A DNA stretch of 64,000 bases from a bacterium. GTDB lineage: Bacteria; Desulfobacterota; Binatia; DP-6. The position numbers and the translations under genes were made by a program. The stretch is from contig JAHCID010000009.1 in NCBI GenBank assembly GCA_026129405.1, positions 167,795-231,794 of the forward strand. The letters are read 5' to 3'. How positions within the stretch are numbered: the stretch's first letter is position 1; each line of letters opens with the position of its first letter. Shown here in pieces: positions 23,353-31,427 of the stretch. The notes under the pieces were generated by a model. That model was given only the letters and a program-made list of their open reading frames with translations, did no database searches and was not told where the DNA came from.

Positions 23353-26175
23353 TCACGAGCAGCCGCTCGTCGCGCCGCAGTTGAAGCACTTGTAGCAGGC
23401 GCCGTTGCGCACCATGAGCGACCCGCAATCGGGGCAGCTCGGCGCATCGGCCTGCGGGCTGAACGTGATCGGGGCCTGCGCCGTACCGCCGGCCGCAAAG
23501 CCGATCGGGGCATGCACGCTCGCAGTGGCCACGGCGGAAACCGGAGCCTCGGTCAGCTGGGCCCGCGGCGGCAGCGCCCGCGGCGCCGGCGCCGGCTCCT
23601 CACGCTCCACGAGACCGATGCTCGCCCGCTCCTCGCCCGGAAGGAAGCGCGACCCGAGGTAGCGGAAGACGTAGTCGATGAGCGACTTCGCCATCGGGAT
23701 GTCCGGGTTCTTGGTGAACCCCGACGGCTCGAAGCGCACGTGGCTGAACTTCGAGACCAGCACCTCGAGCGGCACCCCGTACTGGAGCGCCATCGAGGTG
23801 AGCACCCCGATCGAGTCCATCAGGCCGGAGACCGTGCTGCCCTCCTTGGCCATCTTGATGAACAGCTCGCCCGGCGTGCCGTCCTCGTGGAAGCCGACGT
23901 GCACGTAGCCCTCGTGGCCGGCGATGTCGAACTTGTGGCAGACGGCCGAGCGCTCGGCGGGGAGTCGCCGCCGCGTCGGCTTCGGCGGCGCCACCTCGAC
24001 CGCGGCCTTGTCGGACACCGGCCTGGCGGTGTTGAGGGGCTGGGTCTTCTTGCAGCCGTCGCGATAGATCGCCACCGCCTTCAGCCCCAGCTTCCAGGAC
24101 TCGATGTAGGCCTGCTCGATGTCCTCGACGGTGGCCTGCTCGGGAACGTTGATCGTCTTCGAGATGGCGCCGGAGATGAACGGCTGTACCGCGGCCATCA
24201 TGCGCACGTGGCCCAGCGGATGGATGCTGCGCACCCCGCGTGCGGGCTTGAAGGCGCAGTCGAACACCGGCAGGTCGTCCTCGCGCAGCGACGGCGCGCC
24301 CTCGATGGTCTCCTGCTCGTCGATGTACTCGACGATCTGCTGCACCTCGCGCGAGTCGTAGCCGAGACGCTTGAGCGCGCGCGGCACGGTGGTGTTGACG
24401 ATCTTCAGGACCCCGCCGCCGACGAGCTTCTTGTACTTGACGAGCGCGATGTCGGGCTCGACGCCCGTCGTGTCGCAATCCATCATGAAGGCGATCGTCC
24501 CGGTGGGCGCGAGCACCGTGACCTGCGAGTTGCGGACGCCGGCGTCGCGGGCCACCGTCGCCGCCTGGTCCCAGGACTCGCGCGCCGCCGCCAGCAGCTC
24601 GAGCGGCACCAGCGTGGGGTTCAGCCGGTGCGCATGGCTGCGATGCTTCTCGATCACGTGCAGCTGCGGATCGCGGTTGCGCGCGTAGCCCGCGTACGCG
24701 CCCTTCGCCGCCGCGATGCGCGCCGACTGGAGGTAGGCCTCGCCGCACATGATCGCGGTCACCGCGCCGGCGTATTCGCGGCCGGCGTCGGAGTCGTAGG
24801 CCAGGCCGAGCGACATGAGCAGCGCCCCGAGGTTGGCGTAGCCGAGGCCGAGCTCGCGGTAGTCCTGCGCGTTGCGCGTGATCTCGGGGGTCGGGTAGCT
24901 CGACTTGTCGACGACGATGTCCTGCGCCGTGATGACGACGTCCACCGCGTGCCGGAAGCCGGCGACGTCGAACACGCCCTGCTCGTCGACGAAGCGCATC
25001 AGGTTAAGGCTGGCGAGATTACAGGCGCTGTCGTCGAGGTGCATGTACTCGGAGCACGGGTTCGACGCGTTGATGCGGCCGGTGTTCGGACAGGTGTGCC
25101 AGTCGTTGATCGTCGTATCGAACTGCATCCCCGGATCGCCGCACTGGTGGGTGGCCTCGGCGATGCGGCGCAGCAGGTCGCGCGCCGACATCTGCTCGCA
25201 GACCTCGCCGCTGGTGACGAAGCGCGTGTTCCAGGTGCGGCCCTCGAGCGCCGCCCGCATGAACTCGTCCGTCACACGCACCGAGTTGTTGGCGTTCTGG
25301 AAGAAGACGGAGCCGTACGCCGGCCCGTCGAGCGAGGAGTCGTAGCCGGCGTTGATCAGCGCCCAGGCCTTCTTCTCCTCCTCGGCCTTGCAGCCGATGA
25401 ACTCCATGACGTCGGGATGCTGCGCGTCGAGCACGACCATCTTGGCCGCACGCCGCGTCTTGCCGCCCGACTTGATGACGCCCGCCGACGCGTCGGCCGC
25501 ACGCATGAACGACACCGGTCCCGACGCCGTGCCGCCGCCCGCGAGCCGCTCCTTCGAGGAGCGCAGCCGCGAGAGGTTCACGCCCGAGCCCGACCCGCCT
25601 TTGAAGATGATGCCTTCCTTGCGGTACCAATCGAGGATCGACTCCATGCGGTCGTCGACCGAGAGGATGAAGCACGCCGAGCACTGCGGCTTCGGCTCGA
25701 TGCCGACGTTGAACCAGACCGGGCTGTTGAACGCGACCTTCTGCTGGAGCAGCAGGTGCGTCAGCTCGTCGCGGAAGGCACGCCGGTCGTCGGGCGTCGC
25801 GAAGTAGGCCTGCTCGTCGCCCCACTCGCTGATCGTCTCGACGACACGGCCGATCAGCTGGCGCACGCTGCGCTCGCGCTGCGGCGTGCCGAGCGCGCCA
25901 CGGAAGTACTTCGACACGACGACGTTGGTGGCGAGCTGCGACCAGCCCCGCGGCACCTCGACGTCGCGCTGCTCGAAGACGGTCTCCCCACCCTCGCCCT
26001 GGATCATCGCCGAGCGGAAGTCCCACTCGATCTCGTCGTACGGATCGACGCCCGGGCGGACGAACCGTCGCGCGATCGTGACGCCGGCGCGCACGGGCGC
26101 TGCCATCGGCGCCGCCTCCGCCCCGCCTCCGCCGGGCATCGTCCAGACCGCCTCCTGCGGTCGTTCCATCGCCAT
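23353..26175 (-). CDS. nrdJ: Adenosylcobalamin-dependent ribonucleoside-diphosphate reductase (class II)
   Basis: A 940-residue class II reductase that makes deoxyribonucleotides using coenzyme B12, with or without oxygen. Landmarks are the loop QCSACFILSVDDRMES, the radical-site motif NPCSEYMHLDDSACNLASLNLM (Asn, Cys, Glu), PTGTIAFMMDCDTTGVEP and KKTQPLN. It ends with a zinc-ribbon-like CPDCG...CYKCFNCG followed by a CS end, the thioredoxin-accessible tail. The ATG at 26175 has GGAGGT six bases upstream. The promoter carries NrdR boxes. With the riboswitch-controlled receptor in the same window it links B12 supply to DNA synthesis. Confidence 0.95.
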   Translation of the reverse strand: MAMERPQEAVWTMPGGGGAEAAPMAAPVRAGVTIARRFVRPGVDPYDEIEWDFRSAMIQGEGGETVFEQRDVEVPRGWSQLATNVVVSKYFRGALGTPQRERSVRQLIGRVVETISEWGDEQAYFATPDDRRAFRDELTHLLLQQKVAFNSPVWFNVGIEPKPQCSACFILSVDDRMESILDWYRKEGIIFKGGSGSGVNLSRLRSSKERLAGGGTASGPVSFMRAADASAGVIKSGGKTRRAAKMVVLDAQHPDVMEFIGCKAEEEKKAWALINAGYDSSLDGPAYGSVFFQNANNSVRVTDEFMRAALEGRTWNTRFVTSGEVCEQMSARDLLRRIAEATHQCGDPGMQFDTTINDWHTCPNTGRINASNPCSEYMHLDDSACNLASLNLMRFVDEQGVFDVAGFRHAVDVVITAQDIVVDKSSYPTPEITRNAQDYRELGLGYANLGALLMSLGLAYDSDAGREYAGAVTAIMCGEAYLQSARIAAAKGAYAGYARNRDPQLHVIEKHRSHAHRLNPTLVPLELLAAARESWDQAATVARDAGVRNSQVTVLAPTGTIAFMMDCDTTGVEPDIALVKYKKLVGGGVLKIVNTTVPRALKRLGYDSREVQQIVEYIDEQETIEGAPSLREDDLPVFDCAFKPARGVRSIHPLGHVRMMAAVQPFISGAISKTINVPEQATVEDIEQAYIESWKLGLKAVAIYRDGCKKTQPLNTARPVSDKAAVEVAPPKPTRRRLPAERSAVCHKFDIAGHEGYVHVGFHEDGTPGELFIKMAKEGSTVSGLMDSIGVLTSMALQYGVPLEVLVSKFSHVRFEPSGFTKNPDIPMAKSLIDYVFRYLGSRFLPGEERASIGLVEREEPAPAPRALPPRAQLTEAPVSAVATASVHAPIGFAAGGTAQAPITFSPQADAPSCPDCGSLMVRNGACYKCFNCGATSGCS

Positions 26176-26193
26176 GTTCCCACCTCCCCGCGG

Positions 26194-26209
26194 TCCCGAG
26201 ATATTGTGC
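26194..26209 (-). promoter_or_regulatory. NrdR box 2 (degenerate)
   Basis: Minus strand GCACAATATCTCGGGA. It shares the CACAAtAT half with the NrdR consensus and starts 42 bases (about four helical turns) after box 1, between the promoter and the Shine-Dalgarno. Confidence 0.45.
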
Positions 26210-26229
26210 CTCAGGAACGTGAAGAGCCG

Positions 26230-26257
26230 GTCATAGCACTATATGTTGTGCTGTCAA
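26230..26257 (-). promoter_or_regulatory. nrdJ promoter with embedded NrdR box
   Basis: Minus strand: TTGACA (26257-26252), then GCACAACATATAGTGC (26251-26236), then TATGAC (26235-26230). The 16-base spacer is itself a good match to the NrdR box (acaCwAtATaTwGtgt), so bound NrdR would block RNA polymerase directly. Confidence 0.65.
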
Positions 26258-26319
26258 CGACGGCGTCACGAACGCGTCGCGCGCTTGCAAAACACCCGTC
26301 CCTGCGGTCTTTGACGTGC

Positions 26320-26631
26320 GTGCCCCACAGCTTCGTCCGGCTCTCCGAGGCGCTGCGCGCCGCGCTCGGCCGCCTGCCGGCGACGGTCGGCCTGGTGCAC
26401 TATCCGCTGTGGACCGAGTGGGATCGCGTCGTCGGTCCGCAGATCGCGCGCCACGCGCGCCCGCTGCGGTTGCGGCGCGGCCTGCTCGTCGTCGAGGTCG
26501 ACGGGTCGGAGTGGATGCAGGAGCTGCGGTATCTGAAACGCGAGCTGCGCGACCGACTGAACGCGACCGTCACGGGCGCGCCGGTGCGCGACCTCTTCTT
26601 CGTGCTCGCCGGATCGCGCGACGCCCGCTGA
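26320..26631 (+). CDS. DUF721 (DciA-like) family protein
   Basis: A 103-residue protein with the DUF721 core: WDRVVGPQIARHARPLRLRR, then GLLVVEVDGSEWMQELRYLK and a final strand VRDLFFVLAG. DciA, from the same family, loads the replicative helicase DnaB in bacteria without DnaC. Members here are short KH-like proteins with a basic N-terminal helix. GTG at 26320 was chosen; TTG at 26311 is in frame and possible. It lies divergent from nrdJ, so the two genes of DNA supply and replication share an upstream region. Confidence 0.72.
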   Translation: MPHSFVRLSEALRAALGRLPATVGLVHYPLWTEWDRVVGPQIARHARPLRLRRGLLVVEVDGSEWMQELRYLKRELRDRLNATVTGAPVRDLFFVLAGSRDAR

Positions 26632-26642
26632 CGCACGCGCCT

Positions 26643-26670
26643 TTGCCGCACCGGGGCCCGGTGCTACTGT
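26643..26670 (+). promoter_or_regulatory. Possible promoter with 17-base palindrome before the Nudix gene
   Basis: TTGCCG (26643-26648), 16 bases, TACTGT (26665-26670). The spacer overlaps a perfect palindrome GCACCGGGGCCCGGTGC (26648-26664). It may be an operator for the Nudix gene or a terminator for the DUF721 gene, which stops 16 bases upstream. Confidence 0.35.
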
Positions 26671-26682
26671 CGTCGCGCCCCG

Positions 26683-27258
26683 ATGTCGCCGGTGCTGCTC
26701 CCCGCGCTCGCGCGCGCGCTCCACGATCGCTCGCGCGTCGTCCTGTCGCCGCCCGGCAAGACGGCCGCGGCCGTTCTCGTCCCCCTGCTACGGGTCGAGG
26801 GGACGCTGCACCTGCTCTACACGCGTCGCTCCACCTCGCTGCCGACGCACCAGGGACAGGTCGCCTTCCCGGGCGGCCGCCGTCACCTCGACGATCCCGA
26901 CCTCGCCACCACGGCGCTGCGCGAGGCGCACGAGGAGATCGGCCTGCGGCCGGCCGACGTCGAGCTGCTCGGCGCGCTCGACGACATCGAGACCATGGGC
27001 TCGCGCTTCGTCATCACACCGTACGTCGGCATCGCGCCGCATCCGTATGCCTGGCAGCCCAGCCCGCACGAGGTCGACACGATCTTCACGGTCCCGCTCG
27101 CGGCCCTCACCGCCCCCGACGCCGAGCGGGAGGAGACGTGGGACTTCGAGGGCCAGCGGGTGCCGATCCGCAGCTTTCCCTTCGAGGGGCAGGTGATCTG
27201 GGGTGCCACACACCGCATCACCCGCAACCTCCTCGACGTGCTGGAGACCCTTCCCTGA
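26683..27258 (+). CDS. Nudix hydrolase, CoA-pyrophosphatase (NudL/YeaB) type
   Basis: A 191-residue Nudix protein. The CoA-pyrophosphatase (UPF0035) signature comes first (LLYTRRSTSLPTHQGQVAFP, then GGRR), followed by the Nudix helix ALREAHEEIGL with the metal-binding glutamates. Related enzymes cleave CoA and its derivatives to phosphopantetheine and 3',5'-ADP. The stop codon overlaps the start of the M23 peptidase gene (TGATG). Confidence 0.85.
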   Translation: MSPVLLPALARALHDRSRVVLSPPGKTAAAVLVPLLRVEGTLHLLYTRRSTSLPTHQGQVAFPGGRRHLDDPDLATTALREAHEEIGLRPADVELLGALDDIETMGSRFVITPYVGIAPHPYAWQPSPHEVDTIFTVPLAALTAPDAEREETWDFEGQRVPIRSFPFEGQVIWGATHRITRNLLDVLETLP

Positions 27259-29834
27259 TGCGTGCGCTCTTCCTCGCTCTCGTGGCGCTCGGCCTCGCGA
27301 CGCTGCTGTTCACGCGGGCCGAGCCGCTCGGCCCCAAGGCCGTCTTCGACGCGCTCCCCACCGCGATCGGCCGCACCGCGCCGGTGCGGATGACGGCCAG
27401 CGATCGCGGCAGCGGCCTCGCCCGCGTCGAGCTGCGGCTCGTGCCGCAGAACGGCGCGGCTCCGGTCGTGCTCGCCGAGCAGGACTTCCCGCGTCTCTCG
27501 TGGATCGGCAGCGGCGTCCACGAGGCCACGCTCGAGGCGACGCTCGACCAGGCGACGCTCCCCGAAGGCCCTGCGACGCTGGAGGCCTGGGCGTGGGACC
27601 ACTCCTGGCTCTCGGTGCTGCGCAGCGGGCCGCGCACCAGCCAGCCGGTCACCGTCGACCTGACGCCGCCCACGGTGGCGGTGCTGACGAGCCAGCATCG
27701 CGTGCGTCTCGGCGGCAGCGAGAGCGTCGTCTTCCGCGTCAGCGACGACACGGTCGAGAGCGGCGTGCGCGTCGGCGAGCTGTTCTTCCCGGCGACGTCG
27801 GGTCTCTTCGCCGATCCGACGCTGCGCGCGGCGCTGTTCGCCGTCCCCTGGAACCAGCCCGGCGCCAAGCCGCAGGTCGTGGCGAAGGACGCGGCCGGCA
27901 ACTGGGGCGAGGTCGGGTTCGACGTCACCGTCCAGCCGCGCACCTTCGCGACCAAGCCGTTCGCGCTGAGCCAGGATTTCCTCGCGGCGAAGGTGCCCGA
28001 GCTGCTCGCTGCCAACGGACTCGATCAGAGCGGCACGCTCGTCGACGGCTATCTGCGCATCAACCGCGATCTGCGCAAGGCGACCGAGGTACGCGTCCAG
28101 GAGATCACCCGCGAGAGCGCGGACACGCCGCTCTGGGAGGGTGCGTTCATGCGCCTGCCGAACGGCGCGCCGCTGTCCGGCTTCGCCGACCAACGCATCT
28201 ATTCGTTCGACGGCACCGAGATCGATCGCCAGACGCATCTCGGCTACGACCTCGCGTCCCTCAAGCGCGCGGTCGTGCCGGCGGCGAACGGCGGACGCGT
28301 CGTGTTCGCGGGACCGCTCGGCATCTACGGCGATACCGTCATCCTCGACCACGGGCTCGGCCTGTTCTCGCTCTACGGCCACCTGAGCGAGATCGGCGTG
28401 CGGGAAGGCGTCACGGTCGCGAAAGGCGACGCCATCGGACGCACCGGCGTCACCGGCCTCGCCGGCGGCGACCACCTCCACTACAGCAACATGATCCACG
28501 GCACGCACGTCGATCCGGTGGAATGGTGGGACGGTCACTGGATCCACGACCACGTCGGCGCACGCCTCGCCGCACATCCGCGCGCCCCGCAGACACCTGC
28601 CGCCCTCGCCGGGGCGGCCGCGGCCGACACGCCGGCCCCGGCGCGCCGGCGGCCGAGACGGAGGGGCCCTCAGGATGCCGCGGAGCGCCGCCGCCACGCC
28701 CGCACGCCTCGGGCTCGACACGAGCCGTCTCGGACACCGCCGTGGCGGTCGCGGCGTAGCTCGCCGGTGCCGACGGCGAAGCTGCCGCCGCAGCCCTGGG
28801 CGAGCTCGGCGCGCCGCCGACGCGGCGGCGGCGCTATCGCATGCGAGGCGTCGGCCGCGAAGCCGGCCCGCAAAGGCGATCCGGCGCGCGCCCTGCCTCG
28901 CGCGCAGCGGGGCGTCGCCGTGCCGGAGCCTGCGCCCGCCCCCGTCGCCGCCGCGCCGCCGGCGCGCAGCGACCTCGAAGGCTGGGTGTCGGCGGTCGAC
29001 GGCCGCGGCGACCGCCTCGTCTGGCTGGTGCGCACGCTCCCCGACGGCACGACGCTCCTCGTCGATGCCGCCATCAACGAGCCCGACGGGCTGCGCGAGG
29101 TCCACCTCGCACCGATCGCGCGCAAGCAGCTGCGCGCGCTGCGCGAGCGCATCCAGAAGGAGGCCGACGTCCGCCTCGTGCCGGCCGACGCGCGCGCCCT
29201 CGACGCGCTTTTGGTCGAGGCCCAGGCGCGCGCGGGCACGACGGAACGCGGGCGCGACTACACCCGCATCCGCGCCCGGCTCACGAGCGAGCCGCCGGCC
29301 GAGGCCGCGGAGCTGCGCTCGTCGCTGGCGTCGCCGCCGAGCGACGACGAGCGCCCCGCCCTGCTGCGCGAGGCGCCCGCGCTGCTCGCGCTGCCCGAGC
29401 TCCGCACCTGGTGGCCGACGCCCGAGGCCGCGGCGCCGTTCCTCGCCGCGATCGCAGGCCAACGCGACAGCCCCATCGTGCTCGCCCCCGTGCAGCAGGA
29501 GGAGCGCCTGCGCAGCGTCCTCGCCGACGCCGCGCGCGCCCTCTTCCCGGCCGCACCGACCGCGCGCCGGCTCGAGGCGACCGCCTACGTCCTGGCCGAG
29601 ACCGGCCGGGTTCCGGCCGCCCGACAGACGCTCGCCTGCGCGCAGGCGCTGCGCGCCCAGCCCGACGCGCCCGACGACGTACCGCTCCTCGCCGCCTTGG
29701 TGCACCAGAGCATCGGCGCCATGCTCGCCATGGCGCAGACGCAGGCGCAGGACGAGCGACGCGACGCGCTCGTGCTGACGCCGCAGGAGCTCAGAGCTCG
29801 ATCGTCATCCCGTCCCGGGCCACCTCGAGGGTGA
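27258..29834 (+). CDS. M23 metallopeptidase, open frame continuing into a second domain
   Basis: The frame codes for 858 residues. Residues 1-23 form a signal or anchor segment (LFLALVALGLATLLF). Ig-like stretches follow, with TVDLTPPTVAVLTSQHRVRL between them. The LytM/M23 domain runs to about residue 430: QTHLGYDLAS gives the first zinc ligands and GDHLHYSNMIHGTHVDPVEWW the HxH motif. Such enzymes cut peptidoglycan cross-bridges in the periplasm. Relatives end soon after DPVEWW. Here the frame runs on through an unnatural Arg/Pro/Ser stretch (about 28640-28915, many A/T-ending codons) into an unrelated domain. Either this is a true fusion or a frameshift hides the end of one gene and the start of the next. 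Confidence 0.7.
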   Translation: MRALFLALVALGLATLLFTRAEPLGPKAVFDALPTAIGRTAPVRMTASDRGSGLARVELRLVPQNGAAPVVLAEQDFPRLSWIGSGVHEATLEATLDQATLPEGPATLEAWAWDHSWLSVLRSGPRTSQPVTVDLTPPTVAVLTSQHRVRLGGSESVVFRVSDDTVESGVRVGELFFPATSGLFADPTLRAALFAVPWNQPGAKPQVVAKDAAGNWGEVGFDVTVQPRTFATKPFALSQDFLAAKVPELLAANGLDQSGTLVDGYLRINRDLRKATEVRVQEITRESADTPLWEGAFMRLPNGAPLSGFADQRIYSFDGTEIDRQTHLGYDLASLKRAVVPAANGGRVVFAGPLGIYGDTVILDHGLGLFSLYGHLSEIGVREGVTVAKGDAIGRTGVTGLAGGDHLHYSNMIHGTHVDPVEWWDGHWIHDHVGARLAAHPRAPQTPAALAGAAAADTPAPARRRPRRRGPQDAAERRRHARTPRARHEPSRTPPWRSRRSSPVPTAKLPPQPWASSARRRRGGGAIACEASAAKPARKGDPARALPRAQRGVAVPEPAPAPVAAAPPARSDLEGWVSAVDGRGDRLVWLVRTLPDGTTLLVDAAINEPDGLREVHLAPIARKQLRALRERIQKEADVRLVPADARALDALLVEAQARAGTTERGRDYTRIRARLTSEPPAEAAELRSSLASPPSDDERPALLREAPALLALPELRTWWPTPEAAAPFLAAIAGQRDSPIVLAPVQQEERLRSVLADAARALFPAAPTARRLEATAYVLAETGRVPAARQTLACAQALRAQPDAPDDVPLLAALVHQSIGAMLAMAQTQAQDERRDALVLTPQELRARSSSRPGPPRG
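28920..29834 (+). other. C-terminal domain or separate hypothetical gene in the M23 frame
   Basis: From GTG 28920 onward the sequence reads as a normal protein of about 304 residues: a small beta domain (WVSAVDGRGDRLVWLV, LLVDAAINEPDGLREVHL), then helical repeats (LREAPALLALPELRTWW, AYVLAETGRVPAARQTL). It may be an independent gene starting at this GTG. The last 44 bases overlap the convergent MBL hydrolase gene. No function was recognised. Confidence 0.45.
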
Positions 29835-30528
29835 TCTCGTCGAGACGGGCGAGCGGCTCGCTGCCGAGATGGGTGAGCAGCAGCCGCTTGCAGCCGAGCT
29901 TCGGCGCGTGCGTCGCCACCTCCGGATACGAGACGTGGATGTCGAGCTTGGTCTCCCAGGTGGAGCACTCGCAGACGAAGAGGTCGGCGCCATGCGTGTA
30001 CCTGACGAGATCGTCCGTCCATGCCGTGTCGCCGCTGTAGACGAGGGTCCGCCCCGCGGCCTCGATGCGGTAGGCGAACGAAACCAGCTCGCAGACGTGC
30101 GGCACCGGCAGCGGCGTCACGCGCACGCCCGCGACCTCGACGGCGACCTCGGTGGCCAGCTCGCGATACGCGACCGGGAACGGTGACGGCTCGTCGGCGG
30201 TCTTCTCGTACAGCGCGGAGAAGAGCGCGCGCACGCGCCGCTCGACCTGGGGCGGACCGAACACGGTGAAGGGCCGCGTGCGGCGGCTCTCGTAGCGGTA
30301 ATCCATGAACAGGAAGGGCACCCCGGCGAAGTGGTCGCCGTGGAAGTGCGTCAGGAGAACGAAGTCGAGACGGTCCGGCGCGACCCGCGCGCGCTTGAGC
30401 GCCTGCAATATCGACGGACCGCAGTCGAGCAGGAAGGTCGCGCCCGGGGTCTCGACGAGATACGCGCTGTGGAAGCGCCCGCCGGAGCCGAAGGCGTCCC
30501 CGGAGCCCAGCACGGTCACGCGCACCAC
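29791..30528 (-). CDS. MBL-fold metallohydrolase, RNase Z-like
   Basis: A 245-residue metallo-beta-lactamase-fold enzyme. Motif 1 is LLTHFHGDHFAG, with further ligands in PVPHVCE and YSGDT and the C-terminal THLGSEP. It resembles the short RNase Z/phosphodiesterase branch but lacks the flexible exosite arm, so tRNA 3' processing is not assured; a cyclic-nucleotide or other phosphodiester substrate is possible. GTG 30528 was chosen because GGGGAGG lies five bases upstream; longer starts are less likely. The gene ends inside the end of the convergent frame at 29834. Confidence 0.8.
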   Translation of the reverse strand: MVRVTVLGSGDAFGSGGRFHSAYLVETPGATFLLDCGPSILQALKRARVAPDRLDFVLLTHFHGDHFAGVPFLFMDYRYESRRTRPFTVFGPPQVERRVRALFSALYEKTADEPSPFPVAYRELATEVAVEVAGVRVTPLPVPHVCELVSFAYRIEAAGRTLVYSGDTAWTDDLVRYTHGADLFVCECSTWETKLDIHVSYPEVATHAPKLGCKRLLLTHLGSEPLARLDEITLEVARDGMTIEL

Positions 30529-30677
30529 GCCGTCCTCCCCGACGCCTGCACACGACTGCACCGGGCCGTCATGCACATGGCGCACCGCGCATCGCGGTCG
30601 CAGCGGCATGGCGGCACCGACGGCGGCATGTCGCTTGCTCCTTACGCGAGGTGGCAGTCCCTTGCCAGAGGTGGACG

Positions 30678-30983
30678 ATGCAACTGAGCTATGACCCGGA
30701 TCTCATGAGCGAGGCCTGGACGCTGCTCCAGATCACGGCCGTGGCGGCAGCGGCCGGCTGGACGGCGGAGCGGCTGCTCGACACCGGGGTGCACAGCCGC
30801 GGGCTGCCCCTCCTCACCGGCCTCTTCGGCCTCTACCTCGGCCCCTACCTCCTCGACATGACGGGATGGAACGGCGGCCCGACGGTTGCGGGACATCCGC
30901 TCGCGGCGGCCTTCGCCGGCGCGCTCGCGATCTGCGGCTTCCTGAAGCTCGTCAACCTCGGCGCCGCGGGGCCGCGCCGGTAG
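30678..30983 (+). CDS. Small hydrophobic membrane protein
   Basis: A 101-residue protein with two to three membrane helices (AWTLLQITAVAAAAGWTAE, LLTGLFGLYLGPYLLDM, LAAAFAGALAICGFLKLVNL). The glycine-rich pattern is loosely like the GlsB/YeaQ-type transglycosylase-associated proteins, but no clear motif was seen. The ATG at 30678 is preceded by GAGGTGG; an upstream ATG at 30651 is possible. Unknown function, alone on its strand. Confidence 0.6.
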   Translation: MQLSYDPDLMSEAWTLLQITAVAAAAGWTAERLLDTGVHSRGLPLLTGLFGLYLGPYLLDMTGWNGGPTVAGHPLAAAFAGALAICGFLKLVNLGAAGPRR

Positions 30984-31046
30984 GCGACGCGGCCCGGATG
31001 GCGTCGGATGCCGGCAGCGCAGGCCGGCATCCGCCTCCCGCGCCCG

Positions 31047-31427
31047 CTACGGTCCGGGCGTCGGTGCGGGATCGGGCGCCTCCGTGGGCGTGCCCGTCCC
31101 CTCGGCCGGTGCCCGCGGCGCGGCCGCCCGCGGCTCGCCGTCGCGCAGCCGCGCCGCTTCGTGTGCGGTGAGGAGGTCGCGGAAGCGTCCCTCCAGGGTG
31201 GTGAACGCGGTCTCCATGCGGTTGAACCGCACCAGCGCGTCCTCGAGCTGGCGGCCGACGGCGTCGCGCTGCTGCTCCACCTCGCGCACGCGGCGCTCGA
31301 GATCCTGCACCACCTCGGTGCGACGGATCATGAAGTCGCCGGTGCCCGACTGCACGAGCCAGAGGGTCGTGCCGGCGCCGGCGAGGTAGCCGACGAGGAG
31401 CGCGAAGAGGAAACGAATGATCACCAT
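31047..31427 (-). CDS. Membrane-anchored coiled-coil protein
   Basis: A 126-residue protein. One N-terminal membrane helix (IRFLFALLVGYLAGAGTTLWLV) is followed by a coiled coil (about residues 38-95, RRVREVEQQRDAVGRQLEDA and LVRFNRMETAFTTLEGRF) and a Pro/Ala-rich tail. It may organise something at the inner membrane facing the cytoplasm or periplasm. Its start overlaps the end of the glutamate dehydrogenase gene by seven bases, so the two are co-translated. No family was recognised. Confidence 0.68.
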   Translation of the reverse strand: MVIIRFLFALLVGYLAGAGTTLWLVQSGTGDFMIRRTEVVQDLERRVREVEQQRDAVGRQLEDALVRFNRMETAFTTLEGRFRDLLTAHEAARLRDGEPRAAAPRAPAEGTGTPTEAPDPAPTPGP

